Below are positions 53,901 through 60,897 of a DNA stretch of 64,000 bases, one piece after another. The stretch is taken from contig NZ_JBITLV010000002.1 of assembly GCF_044465595.1 (NCBI RefSeq), positions 1-64,000 of the forward strand, written 5' to 3'. Every line of letters starts with the position of its first letter. The first letter of the stretch is position 1. The notes beneath the pieces are model-generated. The model was given only the letters and a program-made list of their open reading frames with translations, searched no databases and was not told the DNA's origin. This stretch comes from Spongisporangium articulatum. Its GTDB lineage: Bacteria; Actinomycetota; Actinomycetes; Actinomycetales; Kineosporiaceae. The position numbers were made by a program, and so were the translations under genes.

Positions 53901-54973
53901 GCGCGCCCGCGCCCGAGCCGCACCCGCAGGGCCGCCGCGTCGGCGCCCGAACGGTGCCAGAGGTCCGTCGTCCGGCTCGTGGCGGTCTCGAGAAGCGCTG
54001 CCAGGTCGGGCAGTTCGCGCTCCAGGTGGGCGGCGTCCGCGCGCAGGGCCTCGGCGATGGCGGCCCGGGCCGTCGCGAGCTCCGCCGCGTAGGCGGCGGC
54101 CCGCTCCCGCCGTTCCCGCCCGCCTGCGCGGCGGTCGGCCAGGTACTGCCCGGCCATCAGCGCCGGCGTCGTCAACGCGAAGAGCAGGAACAACGGCTGC
54201 CGGGCGATCAGGGCCACGGCCACCGAAACCGCCAGGGGCAGAAGCATGGTCAACACCGGCAACCGGGCCCGGGGTCGGGACGGAGGTTCCTCGGGAACCG
54301 GCACCACCATCTCCGGGCGGGGGGTCGCGAGGTGCGGTCGCCGGTTCAGCAGCAGGTGCCCGGCCCGGTCGGGGACCAGGGCGGCCGGACGCGACGCCGG
54401 CGGGCGCAGGACGACGGTGCTCGCCCCGAACCGCAGGCTGGCTCCGACCTGCGCCGACACCGGCTCGCGCCCGGCCCGTTCCCCGTCGACCCACGTACCG
54501 TGCCGCGACCCGGCGTCGGCCACCGTCACCCCGGTCGGGGACACCGTCAATTGGGCGTGGGTGCGTGAGACGTCCGGGTCGGTCAACCGCAGCCCCGACC
54601 CGGCCCGGCCGACCTCGTGTTCGCCCGGCGGCAACGTCACCACCGCCCCGGCGCCCGGCCCGGCCACCACGTGCGCGGCGAGCAGCCCCGGGACGGCGGC
54701 CGGCCCGGTCGCGGCCCCGCCCGACACCAGCAGGGCGCCGTCCAGCAGGGGGGCCTCACCCAGCCGGGCCGACGCCGGCACGACGCGTCCTTCGCACCGG
54801 AAAGGGGCTGCTTCGAATGCACTTTCATCGAGACCCAGCGCGTCGGCCAGCAACCCCGAGACCGCGGCGAACGTCGTCCCGTGCGGCCCGCCGACGGCGA
54901 CCTCCGCCCGCGCCCCGAGGCGCCCGGCGTCCACCACCGTGCACCGGATCTCCACCCGCTCCCCGTCGTCCAT
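50963..54973 (-). CDS. FHA-domain FtsK/SpoIIIE (EssC/EccC-like) triple ATPase
   Basis: A 1336-aa membrane ATPase. A ubiquitin-like or beta-rich N-terminus (about 1-90), then an FHA domain (about 105-185, GEHEVGRAGSG then DPDVSRTHAQL and DAGSRHGTWVDG), two transmembrane helices at about 240-280 and three P-loop ATPase modules. Walker A motifs: GGTTGSGKS at about residue 619, GGPGSGRT at about 934, HGPPGSGRT at about 1196. Only the first has the full lysine-type loop and a Glu-bearing Walker B (VVVVDEF); modules 2 and 3 have Arg in place of the loop lysine. This is the layout of type VII secretion ATPases, but no WXG100 or other ESX gene is in the window. ATG start at 54973 has no clear Shine-Dalgarno. 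It is divergent from the tad operon. Confidence 0.85.
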   Translation of the reverse strand: MDDGERVEIRCTVVDAGRLGARAEVAVGGPHGTTFAAVSGLLADALGLDESAFEAAPFRCEGRVVPASARLGEAPLLDGALLVSGGAATGPAAVPGLLAAHVVAGPGAGAVVTLPPGEHEVGRAGSGLRLTDPDVSRTHAQLTVSPTGVTVADAGSRHGTWVDGERAGREPVSAQVGASLRFGASTVVLRPPASRPAALVPDRAGHLLLNRRPHLATPRPEMVVPVPEEPPSRPRARLPVLTMLLPLAVSVAVALIARQPLFLLFALTTPALMAGQYLADRRAGGRERRERAAAYAAELATARAAIAEALRADAAHLERELPDLAALLETATSRTTDLWHRSGADAAALRVRLGRGRAESVVRERRGGRARQHEDVPIGLALSEVRVLGVAGSRATAAALARSLLGQLAVLHSPLDVGLTARQAHAGQDWAWLRWLPHAGAETPARQVVLLDGAEVLRREPQVAGWLAAGETGPVLICLADDVSRLPLECAATVVVGTTALPGAGVTARLHRAGREPVDVTLDLPEPAWTERISRALAPVRDASPRASALHCPPLPTLLRGADGVDIGDAVDLARHWRRPVGPGRGPTATLGVRPGALREPFRVDLVRDGPHLLVGGTTGSGKSHLLASLVIGWAADRGPDEVSFLLVDYKGGAAFRACAGLPHVTGVVTDLDHHLAERAITSLGAELRRRERLLAATGCPDVTAYQRLRLSDGRLPALPRLVVVVDEFRVLAEELPDFVGGLVRVAGLGRSLGVHLALATQRPAGAVSPEIRANTSLRIALRVQEAGDSHDILGVADAASIPASAPGRALARTGEGELVALQVAALGGTSAATGVTLERLDDRLQVIARLGREEPDEPVDGGNPVVDAMQGAAARLGLTPAAPPWQPPLPDRLSWRPGPDGVAFGLADQPEEQAQRVACWHPTRGNLAVVGGPGSGRTTALLTVARALAHEHVASAVHLYGVDGGAGATGLAELEALPHCGAVVPADDGPRATRLLARLRETVARRRVGPIDPTRATVVLLVDGWESVSSVWAGVEHGRLTDELVALMREGSAHGVHVLVAGGRSVLTGQLSTTVTDRVVLRFADPMDAALAGVPVVRGAQPTGRGFHVGPGSAQPVEVQVALPPVVEPGPPVDGGPFRLRPLPASVAYDEVDHEPDQGVGAGLAVPVGVGGDEATTLFLRLDGPGVTLVHGPPGSGRTNVLAVIEAGLRQQGVPVVRVDPRTTTVPFDAVLLVDDAAKLGGTPAEEIVTARLAKPEPRVVLVTATGDLVTAFRGPLAEGRAARRGVALGNLPPADAGLLGLAPRAGDGRPGRGVVVHPGEVVTVQLAHPPGDHR

Positions 54974-55063
54974 GAGCGCCAAGTCTGGACCGGACCACCG
55001 ACCACCCCGCCGAACCCCTGTGGATAACCCGGCGAAGTGATCTCGCCCGTTACGTCTCTTCCG

Positions 55064-55069
55064 TATGCT
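55064..55069 (+). promoter_or_regulatory. -10 box candidate TATGCT for the tad operon
   Basis: TATGCT lies 63 bases upstream of the tadA GTG, inside the 158-base divergent region. It is the best TANNNT match there; no convincing -35 box. Confidence 0.3.
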
Positions 55070-55131
55070 TCCGTCCACGTCGCGGCGGGAGAGTCTCCTG
55101 AGGCGCGAGTGAGTCACGGGGAAGGGGTGCG

Positions 55132-56358
55132 GTGGACGCCGTCACGATCGTCAGCGACGAGGTGCGCGCGGTCATCCGGCAGCGCGGCATCGACCCCGTC
55201 CGCGACGAGGCGGAGGTCCGCCACCTGGTCGAGGCGTGCGTCGCCGACTACGACGAGCGGTCACTGGTCCGGGCCCTCCCGCCGCTGGCCGACGCCTCGG
55301 GGGCGGTCAAGGCCGTCCTCGCCCAGATCACCGGTTTCGGGCCCCTGCAGGCGTATTTCGACGACCCGGCCGTGGAGGAGATCTGGATCAACGAGCCGGG
55401 CAAGGTCTTCGTCGCGCGCCACGGTGTGAGCGAGCTGACCACGACGATCCTCTCGGCGAGCGAGGTGCACGACCTGGTCGAACGCATGCTGAAGAGCTCC
55501 GGGCGCCGGGTCGACCTGAGTTCACCGTTCGTCGACGCCAGCCTGCCCGACGGCTCGCGGCTGCACGTCGTGATCCCCGACATCACCCGGTCGTGGGCGG
55601 TGAACATCCGCAAGTTCGTCACGCGGGCAAGGTCTTTGGAGGATCTGGTCGCCCTCGGCACGCTCACCCCGCAGATGGCGCACTTCCTCGCCGCGTCCGT
55701 CGCCGCGGGGTTGAACATCCTGGTCAGCGGCGGCACCCAGGCCGGCAAGACCACTCTCCTGAACTGTCTGATCGGCGCCCTGCCCGCCCGCGAGCGGGTG
55801 GTCACGTGCGAGGAGGTCTTCGAGCTGCAGGTCGCCGCGCGGGACCACGTCGCGATGCAATGCCGGCAGCCGAGTCTCGAGGGGACGGGTGAGGTCCCGC
55901 TGCGGCGCCTGGTCAAGGAGGCGTTGCGGATGCGCCCCGACCGGTTGATCGTCGGCGAGGTGCGCCAGGCCGAGAGCCTCGACCTGCTGCTGGCCCTGAA
56001 CAGCGGGCTGCCGGGAATGTGCACGGTGCACGCGAACTCGGCCCGCGAAGCCGTGATGAAGATGTGCACGCTGCCGCTGCTGGCGGGGGAGAACGTGGGG
56101 GCCCGGTTCGTCGTCCCGACGGTCGCGGCCTGCGTCGACCTGGTGGTCCACGTGAAGCTGGGGGCCGACGGCCGTCGCCGGGTCGACGAGATCGTCGCGG
56201 TCCCGGGCCGGGTCGAGGGCGACGTGATCGAGACGGGTGATGTGTTCGCCCGCCGCGGTGACCGGGTGGTGCGGGCCGAGGCGATGCCACCGCACCTCGA
56301 CCGGTTCGAACGCGCGGGTCTCGACGTGCGCCCGTTGCTCGCGGGGGCGTGGTCCTGA
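55132..56358 (+). CDS. tadA: TadA/CpaF secretion ATPase
   Basis: A 408-aa type II/IV secretion ATPase that powers assembly of Flp-type pili. N-terminal helical domain, then the segment ITGFGPLQAYFDDPAVEEIWIN typical of CpaF, Walker A GGTQAGKTTLL at about residue 205, Walker B with RPDRLIVGEVR and the His box TVHANSAREA. GTG start preceded by GGGGAAGGGG. It is the first gene of a tight tad operon; its stop overlaps tadB by one base. Canonical CpaF has GGTGSGKT; here Gln-Ala replaces Gly-Ser in the loop, a common actinobacterial variant. Confidence 0.95.
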   Translation: MDAVTIVSDEVRAVIRQRGIDPVRDEAEVRHLVEACVADYDERSLVRALPPLADASGAVKAVLAQITGFGPLQAYFDDPAVEEIWINEPGKVFVARHGVSELTTTILSASEVHDLVERMLKSSGRRVDLSSPFVDASLPDGSRLHVVIPDITRSWAVNIRKFVTRARSLEDLVALGTLTPQMAHFLAASVAAGLNILVSGGTQAGKTTLLNCLIGALPARERVVTCEEVFELQVAARDHVAMQCRQPSLEGTGEVPLRRLVKEALRMRPDRLIVGEVRQAESLDLLLALNSGLPGMCTVHANSAREAVMKMCTLPLLAGENVGARFVVPTVAACVDLVVHVKLGADGRRRVDEIVAVPGRVEGDVIETGDVFARRGDRVVRAEAMPPHLDRFERAGLDVRPLLAGAWS

Positions 56359-57227
56359 TGGGGCTGCTGCTCGGGATGACGCTGGGCGCCGGGCTGTTCT
56401 GCGTCTGGTGGTCCTGCTGGGTGCCGTCCGCCCGGGACCCGCGCGGCCCGTCACCGCTGCGGCGACGGGTGGAGGACACGCTGCGGACGGCGGGGGTCTC
56501 GTCGGCGTCGTCCTCCGGCCTGCCCCTGCTGGTCGTCGCCTGCGGGGTGGCCGCGCTGGTCGCGTTCGGTCTGGTCGTGTCGCTCAGCCGCTCGGTGCCG
56601 GTCGCCCTGTGCTTCGCGGTGATGGCGGCGTGGCTGCCGGTGGGGACGGTGCTCGGCCGGGCCCGCCGGCGCCGTGAGCAGTGGCGCCGGCTGTGGCCCG
56701 ACGTGCTCGACAACCTGGCCTCCGCCGTCCGGGCGGGCCTGTCCCTGCCCGACGCGCTCGGGCGTCTCGCCGAGCGCGGGCCCGAACCGTTGCGGCCGGC
56801 CTTCGCGGCGTTCGCGCGCGACTACGGGGTCAGCGCCAACTTCGGGCAGTGCCTGGACCGGTTGAAGGACCGGCTGGCCGACCCGGTCGGTGACCGCATC
56901 TGCGAGGCGCTGCGCATCACCCGCGAGGTGGGCGGCTCCGACCTCGGCACGCTGTTGCGCAACCTCTCGGCCTTCCTGCGCGAGGACGCCCGGGCCCGTT
57001 CGGAGCTGGAGGCCCGGCAGAGCTGGACGGTCTACGCGGCCCGGCTCGCGGTCGCCGCCCCTTGGATCGTCCTGGTCCTGCTGGCCGGCCGGCCCGAGAC
57101 GCTGCAGGCCTACGCGGAACCGGCGGGCGGCGTCGTGCTGCTGACCGGGGCGCTCAGCACGCTGGTCGCGTACTGGCTGATGCTGCGCGTCGCGCGGCTG
57201 CCGGCGGAGACGCGGGTGCTGCGGTGA
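56358..57227 (+). CDS. tadB: TadB-like type II secretion system F protein
   Basis: A 289-aa integral membrane protein of the GspF/TadB family. Helices at about 2-20, 55-80 and 80-98, a cytoplasmic T2SSF domain (about 105-225; RLWPDVLDNLASAVRAGLSLPDAL, later GDRICEALRITREVGGSDLG) and two C-terminal helices. It forms the inner-membrane platform with TadC. ATG 56358 overlaps the tadA stop (TGATG), and the end overlaps tadC by four bases. Confidence 0.92.
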   Translation: MGLLLGMTLGAGLFCVWWSCWVPSARDPRGPSPLRRRVEDTLRTAGVSSASSSGLPLLVVACGVAALVAFGLVVSLSRSVPVALCFAVMAAWLPVGTVLGRARRRREQWRRLWPDVLDNLASAVRAGLSLPDALGRLAERGPEPLRPAFAAFARDYGVSANFGQCLDRLKDRLADPVGDRICEALRITREVGGSDLGTLLRNLSAFLREDARARSELEARQSWTVYAARLAVAAPWIVLVLLAGRPETLQAYAEPAGGVVLLTGALSTLVAYWLMLRVARLPAETRVLR

Positions 57228-58174
57228 ACGCCTTCGCCGGCGGCGGGACGACGAGCGCCTGGCTGGGCGCGCTGCTCGGCCTCGGGTTCGGGGCGGGGGT
57301 CTGGTTGGTCGCGGTCGGCCTGCCCACCCGCCGGGCGCCGACCCTCGACCAACGGCTGGCGCCGTACGTGGGCTGGCGCCAGCCCATCGACGGGCGCGGG
57401 GTCGGGGCCCGCCTGCTGCGCGTCGTCCGCCCGGCCGCCCGCCGGGCCGAGGAGTGGTACGCGCGGCTGGGCAGCGATCCGGAGTCGGTCCGTCGCCGGC
57501 TGCGGCAGGCGGGGGACCCGACGACGCTGGAGCAGTTCCGGGCGCAGCAGACGTTGAGCGGGCTGGGCGCGGGCGCGGTCGGCGCCCTGCTGGTGGGCGT
57601 GCGTGCGTCGGGGTTCGGGTTCGGGCCGGACGTCGGTCCGCTGCGCGCGGTGCTGCTGGTGGCCGTGTGCGTCCTGGTCGGGGTGGTCGCCCGGGACCAG
57701 GTGCTGAGCTGGCGGGCCCGGGCCCGGGTGAACCGGATCCTCGGCGAGTTCCCGGCCGTGGCCGAACTTCTCGCGCTTTCGGTGGCCGCCGGGGAGGGGC
57801 TGGCGGGCGCCCTGGAACGGGTCGCCCGGACGTCGTCGGGCGAGTTGGCGGACGAGTTGCGGCAGGCCCTCGGCGACACCCGCACGGGCGCCCCGCTGCC
57901 CGACGCGCTGGAGGCGATGGCCGACCGGGTGCAGACCACCGGGCTCGGCACGTTCGTCGACGGGCTGGTGGTGGCCCTGGAGCGCGGCACCCCGCTGGCC
58001 GACGTCCTGCGGGCTCAGGCGCAGGATGCCCGAGTGCTCGCCCGGCGCCGGTTGATGGAGGCCGGGGGGCGCCGGGAGATCGTGATGATGGTCCCGGTGG
58101 TGTTCCTCATCCTGCCCGTGACCGTCCTCTTCGCCGTCTACCCGGGCCTGGCCGTGCTCGACCTGGGGACGTGA
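57224..58174 (+). CDS. tadC: TadC-like type II secretion system F protein
   Basis: A 316-aa membrane protein similar in plan to TadB. N-terminal helix at about 11-32, two helices at about 115-165, T2SSF domain (about 175-280; RILGEFPAVAELLALSVAAGEGLAGALERVA) and a final helix (MMVPVVFLILPVTVLFAVYPGL). Partner of TadB in the pilus assembly platform. The GTG at 57224 overlaps the tadB stop by four bases; the open frame from 57062 is not real coding before that. Confidence 0.92.
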   Translation: MNAFAGGGTTSAWLGALLGLGFGAGVWLVAVGLPTRRAPTLDQRLAPYVGWRQPIDGRGVGARLLRVVRPAARRAEEWYARLGSDPESVRRRLRQAGDPTTLEQFRAQQTLSGLGAGAVGALLVGVRASGFGFGPDVGPLRAVLLVAVCVLVGVVARDQVLSWRARARVNRILGEFPAVAELLALSVAAGEGLAGALERVARTSSGELADELRQALGDTRTGAPLPDALEAMADRVQTTGLGTFVDGLVVALERGTPLADVLRAQAQDARVLARRRLMEAGGRREIVMMVPVVFLILPVTVLFAVYPGLAVLDLGT

Positions 58175-58207
58175 CGTGTTGGTGCCGGCGACGATTCGAG
58201 GAGACAC

Positions 58208-58396
58208 ATGCTGACCTGGCTGCGCGAACGCCTGGCGGGCCGCTGGGCCGACCGTGGTGACCGGGGCGACGTGCCCGGTTGGGTGCTGGTCACCCTGATG
58301 ACCGCGGGCCTGGTCCTCACCCTGTGGGCCGTGGCCGGCCCCCGCCTGGAGGGGGTGTTCAACGACGCGATCGACAGCGTGTCGACGGGCCCCTGA
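58208..58396 (+). CDS. Flp-type pilin-like small protein
   Basis: A 62-aa protein placed exactly where the Flp pilin is expected. A basic/acidic leader (MLTWLRERLAGRWADRGDRG) is followed by DVPGWVLVTLMTAGLVLTLW, a single hydrophobic helix, and a short tail ending DSVSTGP. The classical G/xxxxEY processing motif of Flp pilins is not present, so processing is uncertain. ATG with GAGGAGA upstream. Spacing of 33 bases from tadC. Confidence 0.7.
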   Translation: MLTWLRERLAGRWADRGDRGDVPGWVLVTLMTAGLVLTLWAVAGPRLEGVFNDAIDSVSTGP

Positions 58397-58460
58397 GAAC
58401 GGTTGTCCCGACCGGGGTTCCGCCGTCGTCGACTTCGCCCTGGTCGGTGCCCTGCTGACC

Positions 58461-58781
58461 GTGCTGTTCGTCGGGCTCGTGCAGCTGGGGGTGGCGCTGC
58501 ACGTGCGCAACGTGCTGACCGACTGCGCGGCCCGGGGCGCGGGGTACGGGGCCCTGGTCGACCGCTCGCCGGCCGACGGGGCGGCCCGCACCCGGGACCT
58601 GATCGCCGCCGAGCTCGGCCCCGGGTACGCGCGTGACGTGACGGCGCGACTGACCACGGTCGACGGCCTGCAGACCGTCGAGATCACCGTGCGCGCACCT
58701 TTGCCGGTGGCTGGGCTGCTCGGCACCGGGCACGCCCTGACCGTACGCGGGCACGCCCTGACCCAACCCGCCGTCGGATGA
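58461..58781 (+). CDS. TadE-like pseudopilin, apparently frameshifted at its 5' end
   Basis: From GTG 58461 the product is 106 aa (LFVGLVQLGVALHVRNVLTD at the start). The same frame is open upstream back to about 58401 and encodes DRGSAVVDFALVGALLTV, the highly conserved TadE start, but contains no usable start codon. A TTG at 58403, seven bases after the pilin stop, is in the wrong frame by one. Removing one C from the CCC at 58407-58409 would give an ideal TadE of about 125 aa. So this is either a sequencing or assembly indel, a real frameshift or an unusual start. The C-terminal part is beta-rich as in TadE. Confidence 0.75.
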   Translation: MLFVGLVQLGVALHVRNVLTDCAARGAGYGALVDRSPADGAARTRDLIAAELGPGYARDVTARLTTVDGLQTVEITVRAPLPVAGLLGTGHALTVRGHALTQPAVG

Positions 58782-59206
58782 GACGCGATGACGCGGGCAA
58801 CGCGGCGCTCGAATTCCTGACCCTCGGCGTCCTGCTGCTCGTACCCCTGCTCTACCTCGTGGTGACGGTGGGCCGGGTGCAGGCGGCGAGCATGGCCGCC
58901 GACGGAGCCGCCTCCCTCGGGGCCCGCGCGTTGAGCAGTGCGGACGACGAGCGCACGGGGCGGCGAGCGGCCGCCGGGGCGCTGGAACTCGGCCTGCGTG
59001 ACCACGGGCTGACCGACGTCCGGCACGAGCTCGACGTCACCTGCTCCGCCGCAGCCTGTCTCACGCCCGGTGCCCGCGTGCAGGTGACGGTCACGCTTGA
59101 GGTGCCGCTGCCCGTCGTCCCGCAGTTCCTCGGCCCGCCCGCAGTGACGGTGCGCGCACACCAGACCGCCGTCGTCGACCAGTACCGGGCGGCGGGGGCC
59201 CGATGA
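58778..59206 (+). CDS. TadE-like pseudopilin
   Basis: A 142-aa TadE-type protein. The short start MRRDDAGNAALEFLTLGVLL has the conserved Glu of the pseudopilin motif, followed by the membrane helix LVPLLYLVVTVGRVQAASMA. An extracytoplasmic domain then carries two cysteines (VTCSAAACLTP) that may form a disulfide. Minor pilins of this type initiate or cap the Flp pilus. The ATG overlaps the previous stop by four bases, as does the end with the next gene. Confidence 0.88.
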   Translation: MRRDDAGNAALEFLTLGVLLLVPLLYLVVTVGRVQAASMAADGAASLGARALSSADDERTGRRAAAGALELGLRDHGLTDVRHELDVTCSAAACLTPGARVQVTVTLEVPLPVVPQFLGPPAVTVRAHQTAVVDQYRAAGAR

Positions 59207-59655
59207 GGCGGGGCGACGACGGGCAGACGGTGCCGTTGCTGATCGGCTACGTCCTCGTCGTCCTGCTGCTCGTGGTCGTCGTGGTCGACGTGACCGCCGT
59301 CCACCTGGCGCGGGGCCGGCTCTACGCCCTGGCCGACGCCGCGGCGCTCGATGCGTCGGATGCTCTGGACAGCCAGGGTTTCTACCGGCAGGGCTCGGTC
59401 GGAGAGGTGCTGCCGGTGACCGACGAGGGCGTCCGGGCCAGCGTGCGCACCTACCTGGAGCAGGCGGGCGTCGAGGACCTGACGTCGCTGCGGGACGTCG
59501 ACGTCGGTGAACCGACGACGGGCGGCGCGGCCGGCGTGCAGGTGACGCTCACCGCGACGGCCCGGTTGCCGCTGGTCGACGCGATCGTGCGGCGTTGGGC
59601 CGACGGCGTCCCGCTGACCGCGACGTCGCACGCCCGGGCCGTCACCGGCGGCTGA
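59203..59655 (+). CDS. TadG-like pilus assembly protein (short)
   Basis: A 150-aa protein. N-terminal RRGDDGQTVPLLIGYVLVVL and helix LLVVVVVDVTAVHLARGRLY match the TadG/TadE N-terminal motif (DxGQ then a hydrophobic helix, then LARGRLYALADAAALDA). It lacks the long von Willebrand factor domain of proteobacterial TadG, so it is the short actinobacterial form. It is the last gene of the operon and converges on cytidine deaminase. Confidence 0.85.
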   Translation: MRRGDDGQTVPLLIGYVLVVLLLVVVVVDVTAVHLARGRLYALADAAALDASDALDSQGFYRQGSVGEVLPVTDEGVRASVRTYLEQAGVEDLTSLRDVDVGEPTTGGAAGVQVTLTATARLPLVDAIVRRWADGVPLTATSHARAVTGG

Positions 59656-59678
59656 ACGCCCTCACGGACGGGTGCCGC

Positions 59679-60095
59679 TCAGTCCAGCCGGAAGCCGTTC
59701 GGCAGGAGCTCGGCGGCCGTGAACCGGGCCGGTTCGGCGGCGGGGCGGGCGATCAGCACCGGCAGGTCGGGGGCGAACTCCAGGAACCACTGCCGGCACG
59801 CGCCGCACGGGGTCAGACCCGCCAGCCCGGTGCCCGGCTGCGCGTCGATGCAGGCCACCGCCAACGCGACGAACTCGCGGTGCCCGCCGGCCACCGCGTG
59901 CGCGATGGCCACCCGCTCCGCACAGATGCCCAGGCCGTAGCTGGCGTTCTCCACGTTGGCGCCGGTCAGCGTGCCCTCGGGGGTGAGCAGGGCCGCGCCG
60001 ACGCGGAAGTTCGAGTAGGGGGCGTAGGCGCCGAGGGCGGCCTCGCGGGCCTGCTCGACCAGGGCGGTCAGGGCGATCTCGTCGGGCGCGGTCAC
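59679..60095 (-). CDS. cdd: Cytidine deaminase
   Basis: A 138-aa tetrameric zinc enzyme that converts cytidine or deoxycytidine to uridine forms in pyrimidine salvage. Substrate and zinc motifs: APYSNFRVGAAL, then NVENASYGLGICAERVA with the CAE zinc/acid pair, and LTPCGACRQWFLEF with the second and third zinc cysteines. Full length for the family. The GTG at 60095 is chosen because TACCGT (60107-60102 on the minus strand) lies 6 bases upstream as in leaderless genes and because the family match starts there. Confidence 0.95.
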   Translation of the reverse strand: MTAPDEIALTALVEQAREAALGAYAPYSNFRVGAALLTPEGTLTGANVENASYGLGICAERVAIAHAVAGGHREFVALAVACIDAQPGTGLAGLTPCGACRQWFLEFAPDLPVLIARPAAEPARFTAAELLPNGFRLD

Positions 60096-60154
60096 GGGAC
60101 GACGGTACTCGGCGTCGTGCGCATCAACGATCGTTGATCCGCGCCTCGGGTGGC

Positions 60155-60427
60155 TCAGGGGTACCGGGCGGCGGCGATCGCCTCGACGGTCTGGGCCTCG
60201 TCGAAGTCCTCGGAGCCCTCGATGTGCGGGACGAACCCGACGAGGACGCCGTTGGCCATGATCTGGGCCTCCAGGCCGGCGGCGCCGTCCACGTCCCAGA
60301 GCGCCTCGCGGCCGTCGCCGAGCGGGATGCGGACGCCGAACCGGAAGGCGGCCGGGCGGGCGACCCGGGCCATCACGCCCCGGGTGCGCAGGGCCTCGAC
60401 GACGCGCTCTGCCTCTTTCTCCTGCAT
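60155..60427 (-). CDS. Small conserved actinobacterial protein
   Basis: A 90-aa protein (MQEKEAERVVEALRTRGVMA at the start; LWDVDGAAGLEAQIMANGVL and GSEDFDEAQTVEAIAAARYP near the end). It is a mixed alpha/beta domain without recognised motif. I note it as a recurrent neighbour of cdd in actinobacteria. The ATG at 60427 marks the start of the plausible domain; the open frame farther upstream runs into the 71-bp tandem repeats and is not coding. No Shine-Dalgarno sequence is obvious. Confidence 0.7.
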   Translation of the reverse strand: MQEKEAERVVEALRTRGVMARVARPAAFRFGVRIPLGDGREALWDVDGAAGLEAQIMANGVLVGFVPHIEGSEDFDEAQTVEAIAAARYP

Positions 60428-60479
60428 GGGGAAGAGGGCACCAGCCGAACCTGGGAATTGGCTGCGAGGCTGGTGGAAG

Positions 60480-60680
60480 TTGGTGACCCAGCCGCGCGCC
60501 CCGGGTCGAGTCGGAATTCTGCAGAGCCCGGGAGTCTGTGCCCGAGGTGATTGGTGACCCAGCCGCGCGCCCCGGGTCGAGTCGGAATTCTGCAGAGCCC
60601 GGGAGTCTGTGCCCGAGGTGATTGGTGACCCAGCCGCGCGCCCCGGGTCGAGTCGGAACGCGCGGCCGGGAGTCTGTGGA
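60480..60680. repeat. 71-bp tandem repeat, nearly three copies
   Basis: Copies start at 60480, 60551 and 60622 (TTGGTGACCCAGCCGCGCGC at each start). Copies 1 and 2 are identical. Copy 3 is identical for its first 37 bases, then differs and loses part of the unit before a matching GGGAGTCTGTG. The unit length is not a multiple of three, so this is not a coding repeat. Each unit contains a GAATTC-TGCAG run and CCCGGG palindromes. Confidence 0.9.
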
Positions 60681-60728
60681 CTCCGCGGGCCTGGTGTCGC
60701 TGGGCCCTGCGTGCTGCCTGAATCCATA

Positions 60729-60744
60729 GTTACTCAGAGGTAAC
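60729..60744. promoter_or_regulatory. Dyad GTTAC-N6-GTAAC
   Basis: A perfect 5-6-5 inverted repeat in the AT-rich upstream region, 20 bases before the CRP-like site. Possible regulator site. Confidence 0.35.
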
Positions 60745-60764
60745 GTGATGGAAGGGCTATCTCG

Positions 60765-60780
60765 TGTGACCCACGTCACA
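60765..60780. promoter_or_regulatory. Perfect CRP-type site TGTGA-N6-TCACA
   Basis: TGTGACCCACGTCACA matches the CRP/FNR-family consensus exactly, with symmetrical TGTGAC/GTCACA arms. It lies about 110 bases upstream of prfB and 340 bases upstream of the minus-strand gene. Confidence 0.6.
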
Positions 60781-60883
60781 TTTGACCCAGCAAATCCAGT
60801 CTTGCAACTGTTGGTCACCATCGCGTTACGCACTGATGACTGCTGGGAGACACCTGACGGTCCGGACGGGTGCGCAAACCGCG

Positions 60884-60889
60884 TAACCT
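60884..60889 (+). promoter_or_regulatory. -10 box TAACCT near the prfB start
   Basis: TAACCT ends 8 bases before GTG 60898 and 2 bases before ATG 60892. The spacing favours a leaderless transcript starting at the GTG. Confidence 0.35.
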
Positions 60890-60897
60890 CCATGAAC

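Larger units (their letters stand above)
60428..60891. other. 464-base non-coding region with tandem repeats and dyads
   Basis: No gene is supported between the small minus-strand protein and prfB. The first part holds 71-bp tandem repeats (60480-60680). The second part (60725-60890) is AT-richer and holds two dyads and a -10-like box for prfB. Confidence 0.6.

Noticed and set aside
58403..58636. The frame starting at TTG 58403 as a separate small protein
   Set aside because: It encodes an Arg/Pro-rich shadow of tadE; the real pseudopilin sequence is in the neighbouring frame.
60480..60727. 5' extension of the minus-strand small gene through the tandem repeats
   Set aside because: The repeat unit is 71 bases, so each copy shifts frame and gives unrelated peptides. 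Only the part from 60427 looks like a domain.
60745..60897. A longer prfB with 49-51 extra N-terminal residues
   Set aside because: The extension covers the CRP-like site and the -10 box and has no similarity to RF2 N-termini.
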